Assembly (NCBI GenBank): GCA_030674155.1
Contig: CM060320.1
Coordinates: 11,857,416-11,921,415, forward strand
DNA from: Stramonita haemastoma
Lineage: Eukaryota; Mollusca; Gastropoda; Neogastropoda; Muricidae
Length of the DNA: 64,000 bases
Reading direction: 5' to 3'
Part shown: positions 12,546 to 25,498 of the stretch, one piece after another
Position numbering within the stretch: the stretch's first letter is position 1
Layout: every line of letters begins with the position of its first letter
Program-made: the position numbers and the translations under genes
The notes under the pieces: generated by a model
Seen by the model: the letters and a program-made list of their open reading frames with translations, nothing else
Told to the model about the DNA's origin: nothing
Database searches by the model: none

Positions 12546-12854
12546 TGAAAGAGTAGAAATTCTGAATTGTGTAACACAAAAGTGCATAATGTAGCACGCG
12601 CGCACACACACAAACACATGGGCACACCCACCATTTCCTCTCCATATATGTATACTAAAGTACTTTTTATTGTTGTTTGTTTCAAGCATCTCATTATTGT
12701 GAAACACCAGCACACCTCATTACCAGAAAAGGACGCACTCTGTCATGGAGGAGGGCGTCTACAATCAAGGAAATCTACATTCATCAAGGAACACATCTGC
12801 AGTCATCGTCTTGGAACACATCAGCAGTCGTCACTGAGCCATGGAACACATCTA

Positions 12855-13140
12855 TCTTATTCTTTTATTTTGAGGATAATGGAGTAAGTACTTGTGTTTT
12901 GGGGGGTTTTTACAAACGGTCCCCATTGTGTTTGCAGTTTTGTCAATTTTGTCATCCGTTCCCACCGGCACACAATAGTCTATTCTGATGAAAAGCAGAA
13001 AGAGTTTTACCATGTGTGCAAGATGTTAAGCATGCATTTGCACATGGGATGGCCATTTATAGTCACATCTGCAAGACTTTGGGGAGAGTGGAGTCGGCAC
13101 TGGTGTTAACTCAAGAGGAAAAATCCTCGAACGACAAACG
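12855..13140 (-). mobile_element. SINE, tail type 1, inverted
   Basis: On the - strand it carries the body (ACTCTCCCCAAAGTCTTGC, GCACACAATAG in reverse) and the tail with TTATCCTCAAAATAAAAGAAT. More diverged than the 7.0 and 52.2 kb copies. Confidence 0.7.
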
Positions 13141-13360
13141 TCGAGGAAAACATTTGTAAACATCATCATGGAACACATCTTCAATCTTTGTCATGGAACA
13201 CATCCACAATCATTGTTGTGGAACACATCTACAATCATTGTCAAGGAAAACTACAATCATCAAGGAAAATAACAATCATCGAGGAAAACAACTACAATCA
13301 TCAAGGAAATCTACAATCAAGGAAAACAACTACAGTCGTCAAGGAAAACTACAATTTATC
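13130..13360 (+). repeat. CAAGGAAAAC interspersed short repeats, block 1
   Basis: Irregular repeats of ATCAAGGAAAACAACTACA and GGAACACATCTACAATCAT. Similar units occur at 12755-12860 and 13640-13950, split by the inverted SINE and the retrotransposon fragment, suggesting one older array broken by insertions. Confidence 0.7.
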
Positions 13361-13424
13361 TTATTTATTTTTAAATTTTATACCACTTTATGTCACAGCA
13401 GATTTCGCTGCGTGAAATTTGGGC

Positions 13425-13612
13425 TGCTCTCCCCAGGGAGAATGCGTCTCTGTCGCCTGTATTCTCCTCTCCAGATCTGCTGTGAGGGTCCATGACTCGC
13501 AAGCATACCGGAATATTGAGATGACCAGAGTGCGCATCAGCCTGATCTTTGAGCTGAGTGAGATGTTCCTGTTCTTCCAAATGGTCTTCAGTTTTGTCAG
13601 TGCTGTAACTGT
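13425..13612 (-). mobile_element. Non-LTR retrotransposon protein fragment (post-RT region)
   Basis: The - strand reads without stops: AQTVTALTKLKTIWKNRN, SLSSKIRLMRTLVISIFRYA, CESWTLTADLERRIQATE. This is the segment just after the reverse transcriptase domain in many jockey/L1-like elements (KIRLMR...YACESWTLT). It is cut off at its 3' side by a CTCCCCAGGGAGAG repeat module also seen at about 27385. It is a truncated, dead copy. Confidence 0.85.
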
Positions 13613-13639
13613 CTGTGCAATCCTTATTTTATTTTTATT

Positions 13640-13950
13640 TTATTTTTGAGGAAAACGGCTACGATCATCATCGTCGAGGAAAACAACAACAGTTGTTGTT
13701 GTAAAGGAAAACAACAATCATCAAGGAAATCGACTACAATCATAAACAACTACAATATTCATCGTCAAGGAAAACAACTACAATTGTTGTCGTCAAGGAA
13801 AACAACACAGTTGTTATCAAGGAAAACAACACAATTGTCATTAAGGAAAACTACAATCATCGTTTTCAAGGAAAACTACGAGCCTACAATTGCCATCATC
13901 AAGGAAAACAACTATAATCATCAGTTACAATCAAAAGTTAAATGGTCGAT
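13640..13950 (+). repeat. CAAGGAAAAC interspersed short repeats, block 2
   Basis: Continues the motif GTCAAGGAAAACAACTACAA with variable spacers of roughly 20-30 bp. Confidence 0.7.
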
Positions 13951-14154
13951 TTGCTGTTTTCAGGTGATGGCATATTAGATGACTGTAAGTCAAAATAAAG
14001 TAGGGCTTGAAACATCTGTGCTGTTTGTAAATTAATGCTCTGGCCACCTCTGACACATTGTTGCAAATCTATGCAAGGATCTGTCAGTGGTTTCCATGGC
14101 AGATTTCACAGTAACTCTGTGTGCTCCTGTCTTGATGTATTGGTCACCTACATT

Positions 14155-14570
14155 TTGTTCCTTCCCGAGCTAGAGCTCAGAGGTTCACCAATAGAGAGAT
14201 TTTTGCATCTGCAACATTTTTTTTCCTCCATTCGGTAGGTAGCCGCATTCCATCTTTGGGGATGGTGTCTAAACACGACTCCTGTGTGCATGCAGTTAGG
14301 GGGTGTGGGGTTTTTTTGGGGGGAAGTCATCCATTTGTATTGGCTTGCAATGGCCTGCTCTTCTGAAAGTGGAACAGATTTTTTTAATGTGTTCATAAGA
14401 TGTTCTGAGTGCTTTTGCACATGGAGCCTCAGTTTATAGGCTCATCCAAAGGACTTTGACATTCAGTTCGGTTTTTTTTATCAAGCTGGGGAAAAAGGGG
14501 CGAGGATGGTAATTGAACCCAGAACCTCAAAGTTTACTTGTTGGCAGACAAAGCTCTTAGCCATCCTTCC
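14155..14570 (-). mobile_element. SINE, tail type 2, inverted
   Basis: Tail GAGCTAGAGCTCAGAGGTTC at the left and a head containing GGTTCTGGGTTCAATTACC (read on -) at the right. A separate tail-only remnant lies at 14838-14945. Confidence 0.75.
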
Positions 14571-14949
14571 ACCCTTCTCCTTGGTTACTGAAATAATAGG
14601 AGCTATTTGAGATTCTATTTGTTTTGTATAAGTATTTGAGGTTTTATTTCAGTTTTGCATATGTATGAATGTAATTTTTTTGTATGTGTTTGTTTTTTTT
14701 GGTTCCTCAAGTGAAAAGTAAGAGCAATTTAAGATTTTATTTCAATTTTGTATATGTATGTATTTCAGATTTTATTTCAATTTTGTGTGAGTATGGGGGG
14801 GTTTTTGTTTTGTTTTATGTGGGTTTTTTTGTTTTGTTTTTTGTTCCTCAGCTTAAAGCTCTTGGGTTTACCAACAGAAAGATTTTGCAAATGAGACTGC
14901 TTCCCCAGCATAGGTAGCTACATTCCGACTTTCGAGGATGTGTAGTAAC

Positions 14950-15760
14950 TTACTGGAAATGCATTTTCAACATTTTTTATATGTAGAACAGGGAATGATT
15001 TGTGATTTTATTGTTTTTTTTTTCAATCAGGACTGGAAATAAGTTGGAATGAATTTTCTGAGGATGGTCTTTTTGCATGGCTTTTATTTTTCAGTGATTC
15101 AGATTTTATTATTTTGGTGAAAAAAATGCTATTCTAATAATCCACACTGATGCTTGTAAGACTAGCATTATATACAGTCCTGATAATTTATGCTTTTCTT
15201 TTCAAACAAGTTTATGATTTTTTTCATAGTGAATGAGTGATGGGTTAAAAAATACATCTTGTTTTAATGTGCATTGTAGGATTGGCAATAATTGCTGGTG
15301 CCTTTTAAAAAAGAAATGTTTGGTTTTTGGGGGGGGTTTATGTTCGGGTTTTTTTTGGTCTCATGATCAAATGTTAGTTTGGGAAAATATTGTAATGTAT
15401 CCCTTTGATGCCCCATTGGTCCCTGTCAGCGAGTTGTTTTTATAGGGAAAAATGCATTTACATAAATGATAGGTGCAAGCACTATATAAATTGTAGGAGA
15501 AAGGGAGCCTAATGCCCACATGGACTTTATGATGCAAGCAGACTTAGTTTCACGTACCGCCAGTATATCTTTCCCAATTGTATTGCAGCGTGACAAAAAA
15601 TACACACATTAGGTTTACTTTATTTTACATTAGGAATTTTGTCCTTGCTAAACATGAGCATTGTATAATTTTCAGTTAGAGTGTGTGTGTGTGTTTGTAA
15701 ATTTGTGTTTTGTTTTTGTGTTTGTGTGTATAATTTTTCAGTAAGAGAGAGAGACTCTGT
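14950..15760. other. No feature recognised
   Basis: AT-rich unique sequence with short T runs; no long open frame, repeat family or splice-bounded exon that I could support. Confidence 0.5.
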
Positions 15761-15771
15761 GTGTGTGTGTG

Positions 15772-15826
<55 letters not shown>
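15761..15826 (+). repeat. GT microsatellite
   Basis: GT run with one TTG interruption. Confidence 0.9.
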
Positions 15827-15828
<2 letters not shown>

Positions 15829-16269
15829 GGGGGTGGTAGTTAGTTACATGAGGATTGTTAAAAGAGGTATTTCAATCCCCTTATTCAGTCATAAGATTTC
15901 ATCCTTTCTCAACTCTGTCTTCTTGGCTTTGTCCTTTGCTTAGGAAATCGGTGGTCTTCCTTGTGGTTCTTGCCCTCGCTTTTGCCCTGGCCCACAGTCT
16001 TCATTACAGAGCAACTCTGATGTTTCATAGCATATCCAACATATTTCATTTTTCCTTTTGCTAACCAGGCATAAAAGTTCAGGTGGTTTGTTCAGTTCTT
16101 CCAAAATGATTTGGTTGGTTTGTCTTTTGGTCCAGCTTATTTTTAGGAGTCTTCTGTAGAATCACATCTATACAATTTTTTTTTTCTGTAGCTTTAAGAT
16201 TCATCATTTATTTCCATATAAAACAACAGGCCAAATTAGTATTTGCAGTATTTTAAGTTTGGGCTATTT

Positions 16270-16530
16270 TTTTAATTATGTGTCCTTCCAAGTGTTTGTT
16301 AGAAAGACCATTCTTTGTTTGGCTTAAGCAGCTCCTGCTTTAAATCTTTTGGTACACAAGGCTTTGGCTGATTTGTATGACCCAAGGTATTTTAAAGTGT
16401 TCACCAACTTCAAGAGGTTCTCCATCAGTTGTATGTTTCCATCCATGGCCCCACCAACTTGTATGAGCTTAGTTTTTTGGCACTTGAGATTAAAGCCTGC
16501 AGTTCTACCTACTCCATTAACAATGACTGA
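16270..16530 (-). mobile_element. Decayed non-LTR retrotransposon RT fragment
   Basis: The - strand gives AGFNLKCQKTKLIQVGGAMD and GNIQLMENLLKLVNTLKYLG, the end of a reverse transcriptase domain (K-x-TK ... FKYLG). A stop codon follows. The fragment is smaller and more degraded than the one at 13.4 kb. Confidence 0.75.
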
Positions 16531-17114
16531 CAGTAAATAAATGAATAAAATAAATAAAGTATTGTTCAGTAAATAAATAAATTATTGTCTTTGCAGCCTG
16601 ATATAAGAGCAGTGTCAACCACATATCTGTGATTTTCTCCTGGCCAGTCTTAATGCAAAATCTTTGTCTCTGTACTGGTGCCATTTGTTACAATTTTTTC
16701 CTCACTTCATTTTGGGGTTTTAATTTTTTTTTTTCTTTAGATATTGTTCAAAATTGCCTTAAGGCCTGAAATATTGCATAGCTGATAGTGCAACTTGGAC
16801 TTTGCAATTAAAGAACACTGAGATATCACTTACCTCAGGTAGAGAGTTGCAATTAAAGATCTAAACACCAAAGTGCCATAATTTATTACATTGTGTACAC
16901 AGCAAAACATAACCATGATGGAAATCTGCTCCTTGTGTCCACATACAATTAAACAGGCAGACCAGCCAACTGACAATCCCTGCCCTTATGCTAACTGTTA
17001 ACACTAACACTAACAGCTAACCTTTACTCTAACCCTGACCCATCATGTGGACACAAAAAGCAGGTGGAAGTCATGGCAGATGCTGACACAATTGACTTTT
17101 TTCTGCGGGGTCCG

Positions 17115-17600
17115 GGGGTGTAGAATTTTAGGATATAGAGATGGTAGGAAAGGCGTTCGTTGCTGGTTTTCTCCATAGTGGTCTGTTGTCAGCCTTCCAT
17201 AGCAGCAGCTGCATGTCAGGGCCAGTGCAGTCTTTGTTCTGCATCCAGTTTTTTGTTCTTTCTGCCCCTGTGTCTTCCTCCCTCTAGTATCCCCTGTAGA
17301 ACAGTCTTGGTAAGAGAGCTGCCATGTGGCCAAACGGTGCCAGCTTCCTCCTCTTTACAACAGCCAGAGGGTGTTCTTGTGGCCTGACTTCATGGTCACT
17401 TCTTGCCACACTTGACTCGGTTCAGTGGTCCCGTCAGGAAATGTGTAGAAGCCTGAGTGATTTAATGTCAAAGGCTTGACTTTTTTTCTTTCTAGTTGTG
17501 CAGTCAGGGCTCAGTTTTCACACCCATACAGCAGTACAAAAAATAAGTGCTCTAGACAACTTCAGTCTTTTTAGGAAGCTGATCACTTTGCTTTTTTAAA
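17115..17600 (-). mobile_element. Decayed 3' end of a non-LTR retrotransposon ORF2
   Basis: The - strand contains SDHEVRPQEHPLAVVKRRKL followed by APFGHMA, matching the conserved VKRRKLxWFGH block near the end of these polymerases. A frame-shifted continuation resembles RTKNWMQNKDCTG. Upstream, near 17530, is a degenerate YCCMGVKT corresponding to YGCETW. There are several stops and frameshifts. Its order relative to 16270-16530 shows they come from separate insertions. Confidence 0.75.
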
Positions 17601-19762
17601 TTCTGCTCCACTCAATTCTGTGGGATGGGGGAAAAGAGGAGTCACTTGATATAAAAAAAAAAGGAAATGCTGATTATTACTATATGCGTCATTGAGTAAT
17701 CGGTGGGAATTGATAGTGATGGAAGTGTGTGTGGGGGGTGGGGGAGGGGTGCTTTTTAGGATAGACTAAAGGCATTCAGAAGGAGGGGTAGAGGGCATGT
17801 TCAGGTCCGTGGGAATGAAGAAAGAGGATTGACTGTGCATGCATGCGTGTGTGAATGTGAAGTTGTACAGCAGGCAAGCCTATTCTGGTGTGAAACCAGT
17901 TTGAAAGTGTCTTATGTGGGCATGCACGTGTTTAGTCTTCTTTTCTCGTTTTCGTTTTTTGTGGAGGGTTTTTAGTAGAAATTACGACTAAAATGTTTCA
18001 AACTCCTAAACCTTTTTATCTGTAACAAGTTAAAGTTACCTGTTTCAACAGACTCTTTTTACAACCTGAATTGTTTAAATTGACCCAGGGAGATCTTCAT
18101 AAATGTATCCAGTAATCTTTTATTGTAAAAAAAACCCATGATTTGGGGCTTTTTTGGACCCATGTCTACCCTTAAGGTTACTCAAAGGTGTCCGTCTATG
18201 GTGGTTTCTATTTTCAATGTTTATATTAAGTCCACTGTACTTAAGGTTGCTCACAGCATATAGGGGTGAAGGTGGGAGTGAGTATAAGAATTTGTTGTAA
18301 TATTTGACAGAGTGAGTCGGTGCTTGTGGGTTTAATTTGCTTTGGTTTTTGAAAGTATTGTGATATTTGACAGATTGATTCAGTACTTGTAGGTTTGTTT
18401 GTTTTAATTTGGTTGTAATATTTCAACCCTGATATGGCTTTTGTGGTCAGTAGAGCTATAAACAATATGGTATGGTATGGTTGTAAAATTTGACAGAGTG
18501 AGTTGGTGTGTTTGTGGGTTTAATTTGGTTTGGGTTTTGAATTTGTTGTATTATTTGACAGAGTGAGTCAGTGCTTGTAGCTTTTATTTGTCTTGTTTGG
18601 TGGTGGGATTGTTTTCTTGATCTTGTGCATGTCATATGGTAGGTTGTGAGTTTGGTATGAATTTAAGTTTGAATGTATGACTTTTTTTTTTTCTTTTTAT
18701 TCTTTCTGAAATGCCAATTGACAACACAAAGCAGAACCTGTGACTGCTTTTGAATGTGATCAGTTTGTGTTGGTGGCAGATGTTTTCTGATCTTCCATTG
18801 ATTGGCAGATCATTGCAGATTTTAGATTTTACACCAACAAATCTTACAAAAAAAACTGATGCGAAAGATTAATGCTGTACAGTTTTTAATAGAGTTGGGG
18901 ATGTGTTCATGCGTGTGCATGCATGCACACGCAGACCTGTTTCTCTTTTAGAGGCTGGGTATACTCAGGTAGGAATGCCTATATTTAGTATTTAAGGGTG
19001 TATGTTAATGTGGGTTTCTTTCTTTTTTTAATCTCTGTACTATGATCACTACTTACGGTTACTGAAGGGTGTATATGTGGTTTTTATTTTTAATCTCACA
19101 TGACCACTGTACTTAAGGTTTCTCAAGAGTGTCTGTGTATGGGGGGTTCTATTTTTAATCTCTATATTAAGTCCACTGTACTTAAGGTTGCTCACAGCTT
19201 TTAAATAAATAAATAAGTGAATCATGTATATTGAGTGTGAGAATTTTTTTTCTTTTTTAGGGAGGGGCGGGGGGTGACATTTTTACATGTTTTGTTGAAT
19301 GAAAACTTGGACTTATTTTGAAATGAAATGGTGAAATACTAGGGGTTGGTTTGCTGTTTTTATTTACAGCATTCTTGTGCTTTTGCCCGGGGGCTGGAGG
19401 TGATACAAAGTTTGTTGAAGTACTTTACAGAGCAAGTTTTTTTGGGGGAGGGGGTGTTGTATGTTGTCATATAGTGGTTGATCAGATTTGTATTGATTTT
19501 AGATTTTTGATGGACTTATTTTCAAATGAAATGTTGAAATAATAGGGGTTGGTTTGTTGTTGTTTTTGAGGGAGAGGGTGGGGGGTTATAGTATTCATGT
19601 GCTTTTGTTTGGGGTGGGGTGGGGGTACAAAGTTTGTTGAAATACTTGACAGAGCAAGTTTTGGGGAGGAGGTTGTATGTTGTAATATAGTGGGTGATAA
19701 GATTTGCTTTGATTTTATTTTTTTATGGTTGTCTGTTAGTTGGATTTTTTTGTATGTTTTTT

Positions 19763-19782
19763 AGAGAGAGAGAGAGAGAGAG

Positions 19783-19844
<62 letters not shown>
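19763..19844 (+). repeat. GA then GT microsatellite
   Basis: GA units pass into GT units within one copy of the 18-22 kb tandem repeat. Confidence 0.9.
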
Positions 19845-19847
<3 letters not shown>

Positions 19848-21246
19848 TTTTGAAATTTGTGGGTGCAGGAGGGAGTGGTGGAATTAATTTTCAGAGTTCC
19901 GTGAGGTGTATGAATGGGAGGAGGGAGCTTGGCAATCAGTGTGTGCAGTATGGAGTTTGGTGACACATTTGTTTGTTTGTTTAATGTGGTTATATACAGT
20001 GTTTTCTGACTTTGAGTGCTGTGTATGTGTGTTAGGTGTAATGCAAGATGTTTGGATTGTTTTCTTTTCTACTTAAAAAAAAAATTGTGGAATAACATAA
20101 CGAATCAGAGCTAAACTATGACTGCCAAACAGTTTTAGTATAGTGATGTGTGCATATGGGGGTGAAGGTGGGAGTGAGTACAAGAATTTATTGTAATATT
20201 AGACAGTGAGTCGGTGCTTGTGGGTTTAACTTGGCTTGCTTGTTTGTTTGTTTTTTAAAGTATTGTGATATTTGACAGAGTGATTCAGTACTTGTAGGTT
20301 TAATGTTTAGGTTGTTTTTTTTAATTTGGTTGTAATATTTCAACCCAGATATGGCTTTTGTGGTCAGTAGAGCTATAAACAATATGGTATGGTATGGTTG
20401 TAAAATTTGACAGAGTGAGTTGGTGTGTTTGTGGGTTTAATTTGGTTTGGGTTTTGAATTTGTTGTATTATTTGACAGAGTGAGTCAGTGCTTGTAGCTT
20501 TTATTTGTCTTGTTTGGTGGTGAGATTGTTTTCTTGATCTTGTGCATGTCATATGGTAGGTTGTGAGTTTGGTATGAATTTAAGTTTGGATGTATGACTG
20601 GTTATTTTTTTATCTTTTTATTCTTTCTGAAATGCCAATTGACAACTGCTTTTGAATGCGATTAGTTTGTGTTGGTGGCAGATCTGTTTTCTGATCTTCC
20701 ATTGATTGGCAGATCATTGCAGATTTTACACCAACACCTATGACAAAAAAAAACTAATGTGAACGATAAATGCTATACAGTTTTGAATAGAGTGGGGAAT
20801 GTGTGTGTACACACGCACCAGTTTTTCTTTTAGAGGCTGGGTATACTGGTGTAGGAATACTTACATTGAGTATTTAAGGGTGTATGTTAATGTGGAATTC
20901 TGTTTTGCTTTGTTTTTTAATCTCTATATTTATTATGATCACTGTACTTATGATTACTCAAGGGTGTATGTTTATATGGTTTCTTTTTTTCATCTTGTAT
21001 ATCATGACCACTGTGCTTGAGGTTGCTCACAGCTTTTTTTTTCCTTTTTTTTAAAAGTAAAATAAGTGAACATGTGTGTGTGAGGTTGGGTGTTTTTTGG
21101 GGGGGAGGGGTGGGGGGTGACATATTTACATGTTTTGTTGAATGAAAACTTAGAGGACTTAATTTTCAAATGAAATGTTGAAATACTAGGGGTTGGTTTG
21201 TTGTTGTTTGCTTTTGTTTTTTTACAGTATTCATGTGCTTTTGTTT

Positions 21247-21549
21247 GGGGGGGGGGGGGGGGGGGGGGTTAGTTACAAAGTTTGTTGAAATATTTGACAG
21301 AGCAAGTTTTTGGGGATGGGGTTTTTGTATGTTGTAATATAGTGGGTGATAAGATTTGTATTGATTTTAGATTTTTGATGGTTGCGTTAGTTGGGTTTTT
21401 TGGTATCTTTTAAAAAAAAAATTTATTGGGGGGGGGGGGGGGGGGGGGGTGTCAATAGCGTGCATATCGTATGGGTGTCAATAGCGTGCATATCGTATGG
21501 TGGGTTGTGAGTCTGGTGTGAATTAATATTTGGATGTATGACTGACTCT

Positions 21550-21593
<44 letters not shown>
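21247..21593 (+). repeat. G22, G22 and T41 homopolymers
   Basis: G runs at 21247-21268 and 21428-21449 and a T run at 21553-21593, all inside the large tandem repeat. Lengths are approximate because such runs are poorly called. Confidence 0.85.
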
Positions 21594-21594
<1 letters not shown>

Positions 21595-22394
21595 AGTGAA
21601 TGAGATGAACTGGTAATTGACAACACATATTGGGATCTGTGACAGCCTTTGAATGTGATTAGTTTGTGTTGGTGGCAGATCTGTTTTCTGATCTTCCATT
21701 GTTTGGCAGATCATTGCAGATTTTACACCAACACTTTGTGTGTGTGCATGCACACATGCACCTGTTTTTCTTTGAGAGGCTGGGTATACTGGGGTAGGAG
21801 TGCTTACATTTAGTATTTAAGGGTGTATGTTAATGTGGGGTTCTGTTTTGTTTTGTTTTTTTAATCTCTATATTTATTATGATACTGTACTTACAGTTAC
21901 TCACGGGTGTATGCTTATGTGGTTTCTATTTTTATTCTGTATATCATGACCACTGTACTTAAGGTTGCTCACAGCTTTTTTTTTTTTTTTTAAGTAAATT
22001 AAGTGAATGATGTGTATTGTGTGCGCTTTGATTTGTTTTTGCAAGATACAGCACTGTATAAATTCCATGTATTATTATTATTATTGAGTGTGTGAGATTT
22101 TTTTTTTTTAGAGAGGGGTGTGGGGTGACATTTTTACATGTTTTGTTGAATGAAAACTTAGAGGACTTATTTTTAAATGAACTGTGGAAATGTTAGGGTT
22201 TTGTTTGTTTTTGTTTTTGTTTTGTTTTTAAATATTCATGTGCTTTTGTTCGGGGGGTTGGGGTACAAAGTTTGTTGAAATACTTGAGAGAGCAAGTTTT
22301 GGGGAAGGGGGTGGTTATGTGTTGTAATACAATGGGTAGTTCTAGTTTTAATCTCTATATTAAGACCACTGTAATTAAGGTTACTCATAGCTTA

Positions 22395-22425
<31 letters not shown>

Positions 22426-22621
22426 CATACATATATCAATAAATAAATTATGTGTATTGAGTATGTGAGAATTTGGGGAGGGATGGACATTTTATTGAAA
22501 GAAAAGGGCTGGTTTTCAAATGTAATGTTGAAATAATAGGGTTTGCATGTTTTAAAGAACAAAAAGGACTTATTACAAATGTAATGTTGAAATAATTTTT
22601 TTTTTTTGGGGGGGGGGGGGG

Positions 22622-22721
22622 NNNNNNNNNNNNNNNNNNNNNNNNNNNNNNNNNNNNNNNNNNNNNNNNNNNNNNNNNNNNNNNNNNNNNNNNNNNNNNN
22701 NNNNNNNNNNNNNNNNNNNNN
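22622..22721. other. 100-N assembly gap
   Basis: Exactly 100 N, preceded by T and G homopolymers at the end of the 18-22 kb tandem repeat. Copy number of that repeat is therefore unknown. Confidence 1.
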
Positions 22722-24156
22722 TTTCTAACATTCATTATTACAAATGTTAAAGACCTCTTAAAACTAGCAGCATTCTGTCAACCAGCTGACCCTGTCGATT
22801 TCCCCCAATGGAGATCAAAAAATTAATCAAAAAAAAAATTTGGGATTTTTGGACCGAATCGTACATTACAACAAGCAAAAATAAACTGAAAGGTTTTTAA
22901 TACGATCACAACAGACTACATGATTCACATAAAAATGAATCAGAATTACCACTTTGTTTTTTGTACTGAGTATTTTTCATGCTCTATTGCCCCGTTAGTG
23001 CCCGGGTGCTTACGTCATGGCTTAAAGTGGGAAATCCGGAAACCACGTAAAAAAAAAAAGGGCCGACTTAAACAAAAGATAATAACACAAAACTTGGCTT
23101 CGAAGGATACACACACAGAGCCAAGTTTTGGTCTCGTGGCTTGGTTTGTCCCCTAGAAAAATAAAAAAAAAAAAAGGACTCCCAGCTCCTGCCTTTTGAA
23201 CTTCACAGTCCATAAATGGGATAAATGGAGTTTGATAAAATCAACAAACACAAACTTTGAGAGCTTTTGCTGAGTGTTTAAAACTTCTCCTCAATTTGTG
23301 GTGCCCAGCACTTATGTTCTGCATAATTTCCAACCGTACATTTTGTTTGAAATAAAGAAAAATCTCACTGTCATGGCTGTGCATTGAGAACTACAGAAGG
23401 GGGTTGCACCTTTGGGGGGGTTGTGTGTGAAGTCTTAATTAACGTCCATGCACACTTTGTGATTTGAACCGCCAAACAAACCAATCAAATAACTACCTAT
23501 TAACAAGCAAAATTAGCAGAATTGAAAGGAATTTATTGAACACAGGGTAAAATATACATAAGCTATTTCTAGCATTAACTCAGTATTGGGGAGAATGTGG
23601 ATGTTTTTCTTGCTTTTAAAAGAACGTAAAATATCTTTTAAAAAATAGGCATTCAAAAAGTATATGCTGATTTGTAAATCTTTTACCACAAGGGCAAGAT
23701 ACATTCCTACTAAATTTTGTGTAATAAGCTCCAATTTTACCCTGTAGAACAATAAGGTGACAGTTCTATAGATGTAAAGGTCCTAATTAGGAGGAAAATT
23801 GTGATATAAACCTGCTGTGGCATCTAAGAATTATGATTTATTTTGAAGTTTTGTGACAGATTTATTGCCGTTTTGTGGAACTTGATTAATAAAAGCTATT
23901 CCAAAAGACTTTTCTTAACAAGCAGTGACACTCTTGTACCCTATATGGAACATGTAACTTGATTGAGCCATTAGAATGTTTAGCGCCGTTTTGCAGTCTG
24001 GTCAGCGAGATCATTTCAGAATATACCACAATGGGATGGAATCCATAGAAAGGAAACAGAGTACCTCGTAAAGTTATGAAATGAATTCAGGCTTTGATTT
24101 CGCAAACTATTCATACTATGTTGTCACAAAAACTTAGGACTGCAAAACACTTAACA
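22722..24156. other. No feature recognised
   Basis: AT-rich sequence between the second gap and a 125-bp direct repeat. No coding match or SINE seen. Confidence 0.5.
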
Positions 24157-24405
24157 CAGACTTAAGAGTCAACACAAATCAAAGCTCTGAAATCAAAAAC
24201 AGGTCAATCTAAAACGAAGTATAGTGCCATACAAATTGCCACAAGCTCTGCAATGAAAATGAACCTATTTTTTTTCCAATACAGACTTAAGAGTCAACAC
24301 AAATCAAAGCTTTGAAAACAGAAACAGAAAAATCTAAAAGGAAGTATAGTGCCATAGAAATTGCCACAAGCTCTGCAATGAAAATAAACCTATTTTTTCC
24401 TATAT
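24157..24405 (+). repeat. Two 125-bp direct repeats
   Basis: CTTAAGAGTCAACACAAATC begins at 24161 and again at 24286. The shared unit includes AAGTATAGTGCCATA and TTGCCACAAGCTCTGCAATG. Copies differ at a handful of bases. Confidence 0.85.
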
Positions 24406-24743
24406 AGAGAACGATTTTTGTTTATTTTAAAAGCTGGAATTACACATCTTGCTCCTGCTTGATTATCCAGCAGTGAACCATCAGTGTAAACTTGCAAATG
24501 TTCTGGATATTGCTCATAAAGACAGCTTTTCATGTTGGAAGCTAAGATATGTGGATGGTCACTTTTTTAATTAATTAATTAATTATTTTTTTAATATAGA
24601 TTTGTGTCATCAACGTCAAAGTCTGCACGGGAACCTCCCCTGATAGCATGGTTGGAATCAGAGGTCCAGATGCAATAATTTTATGTTTACATCAATTTCA
24701 GCTTCATCTAGACAGTCCAAATATGATCAATTTCTGATTTATT

Positions 24744-24907
<164 letters not shown>

Positions 24908-25497
24908 CTATCTGTAACTAGCTTCAGTCAGCCATTGTTGACAATCATGCTCATGCACTCTGTTGTTGTTTTTTTTTAAAGAGAAGCTTGTGATGATTTT
25001 CATCCAGGCCTTATTCAGACCAGATTCAGATAAGAATGCCCCATGTGCATGGCCATAAAGTGAGGTTTGTGCAGTGTAAGTTTATCACACATAAAATTGG
25101 ATCTTCATAGCTATTTATAGATCTAGTTGATTGGTGCTTCAGAATCTTGCAACAGGTAGTACTGCAGTGCTGGATGCTTAGGTGTCTGTGTCTGAAACCA
25201 TGATCAATACCCGCATTTTTGGTTTTTGCTTTACTGTCTCCAATGTCCAATGAATGTGTTCTACATCGCACTGAATAGATAGCTGTGTCTAAAAAAAAAA
25301 TGTTGATTTTTTTGTTCCTTGTCTAGACCAATGGTGACATTTTTGGGTATACTACCGTATGAACCTGCCATTAAAGCAGCCGCATTCCGACTTCGGGGGG
25401 GGGGGGGATGTTTTGTTTTGAATGTTTTGTTATCTTTTCAGTAGTGCTGGAGATATAGGCCTAGGCTCAAGATCAATTGAACTGAACGGAGTTGAAT

Positions 25498-25498
<1 letters not shown>

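Larger units (their letters stand above)
18180..22621 (+). repeat. Large tandem repeat, three to four diverged copies
   Basis: The same series of landmarks recurs: TATGGTATGGTTGTAAAATT, CTGATCTTCCATTG (18789, 20691, 21690), GGCTGGGTATACT (18954, 20836, 21779), GGGTGTATGTTAATGTGG and GTTTTGTTGAATGAAAAC. Copy spacing is about 1.9 kb, then about 1.0 kb where internal pieces are lost. The last partial copy runs into a 100-N gap. No coding capacity is recognised; it is G/T-rich on the + strand with long G and T homopolymers. Confidence 0.85.
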
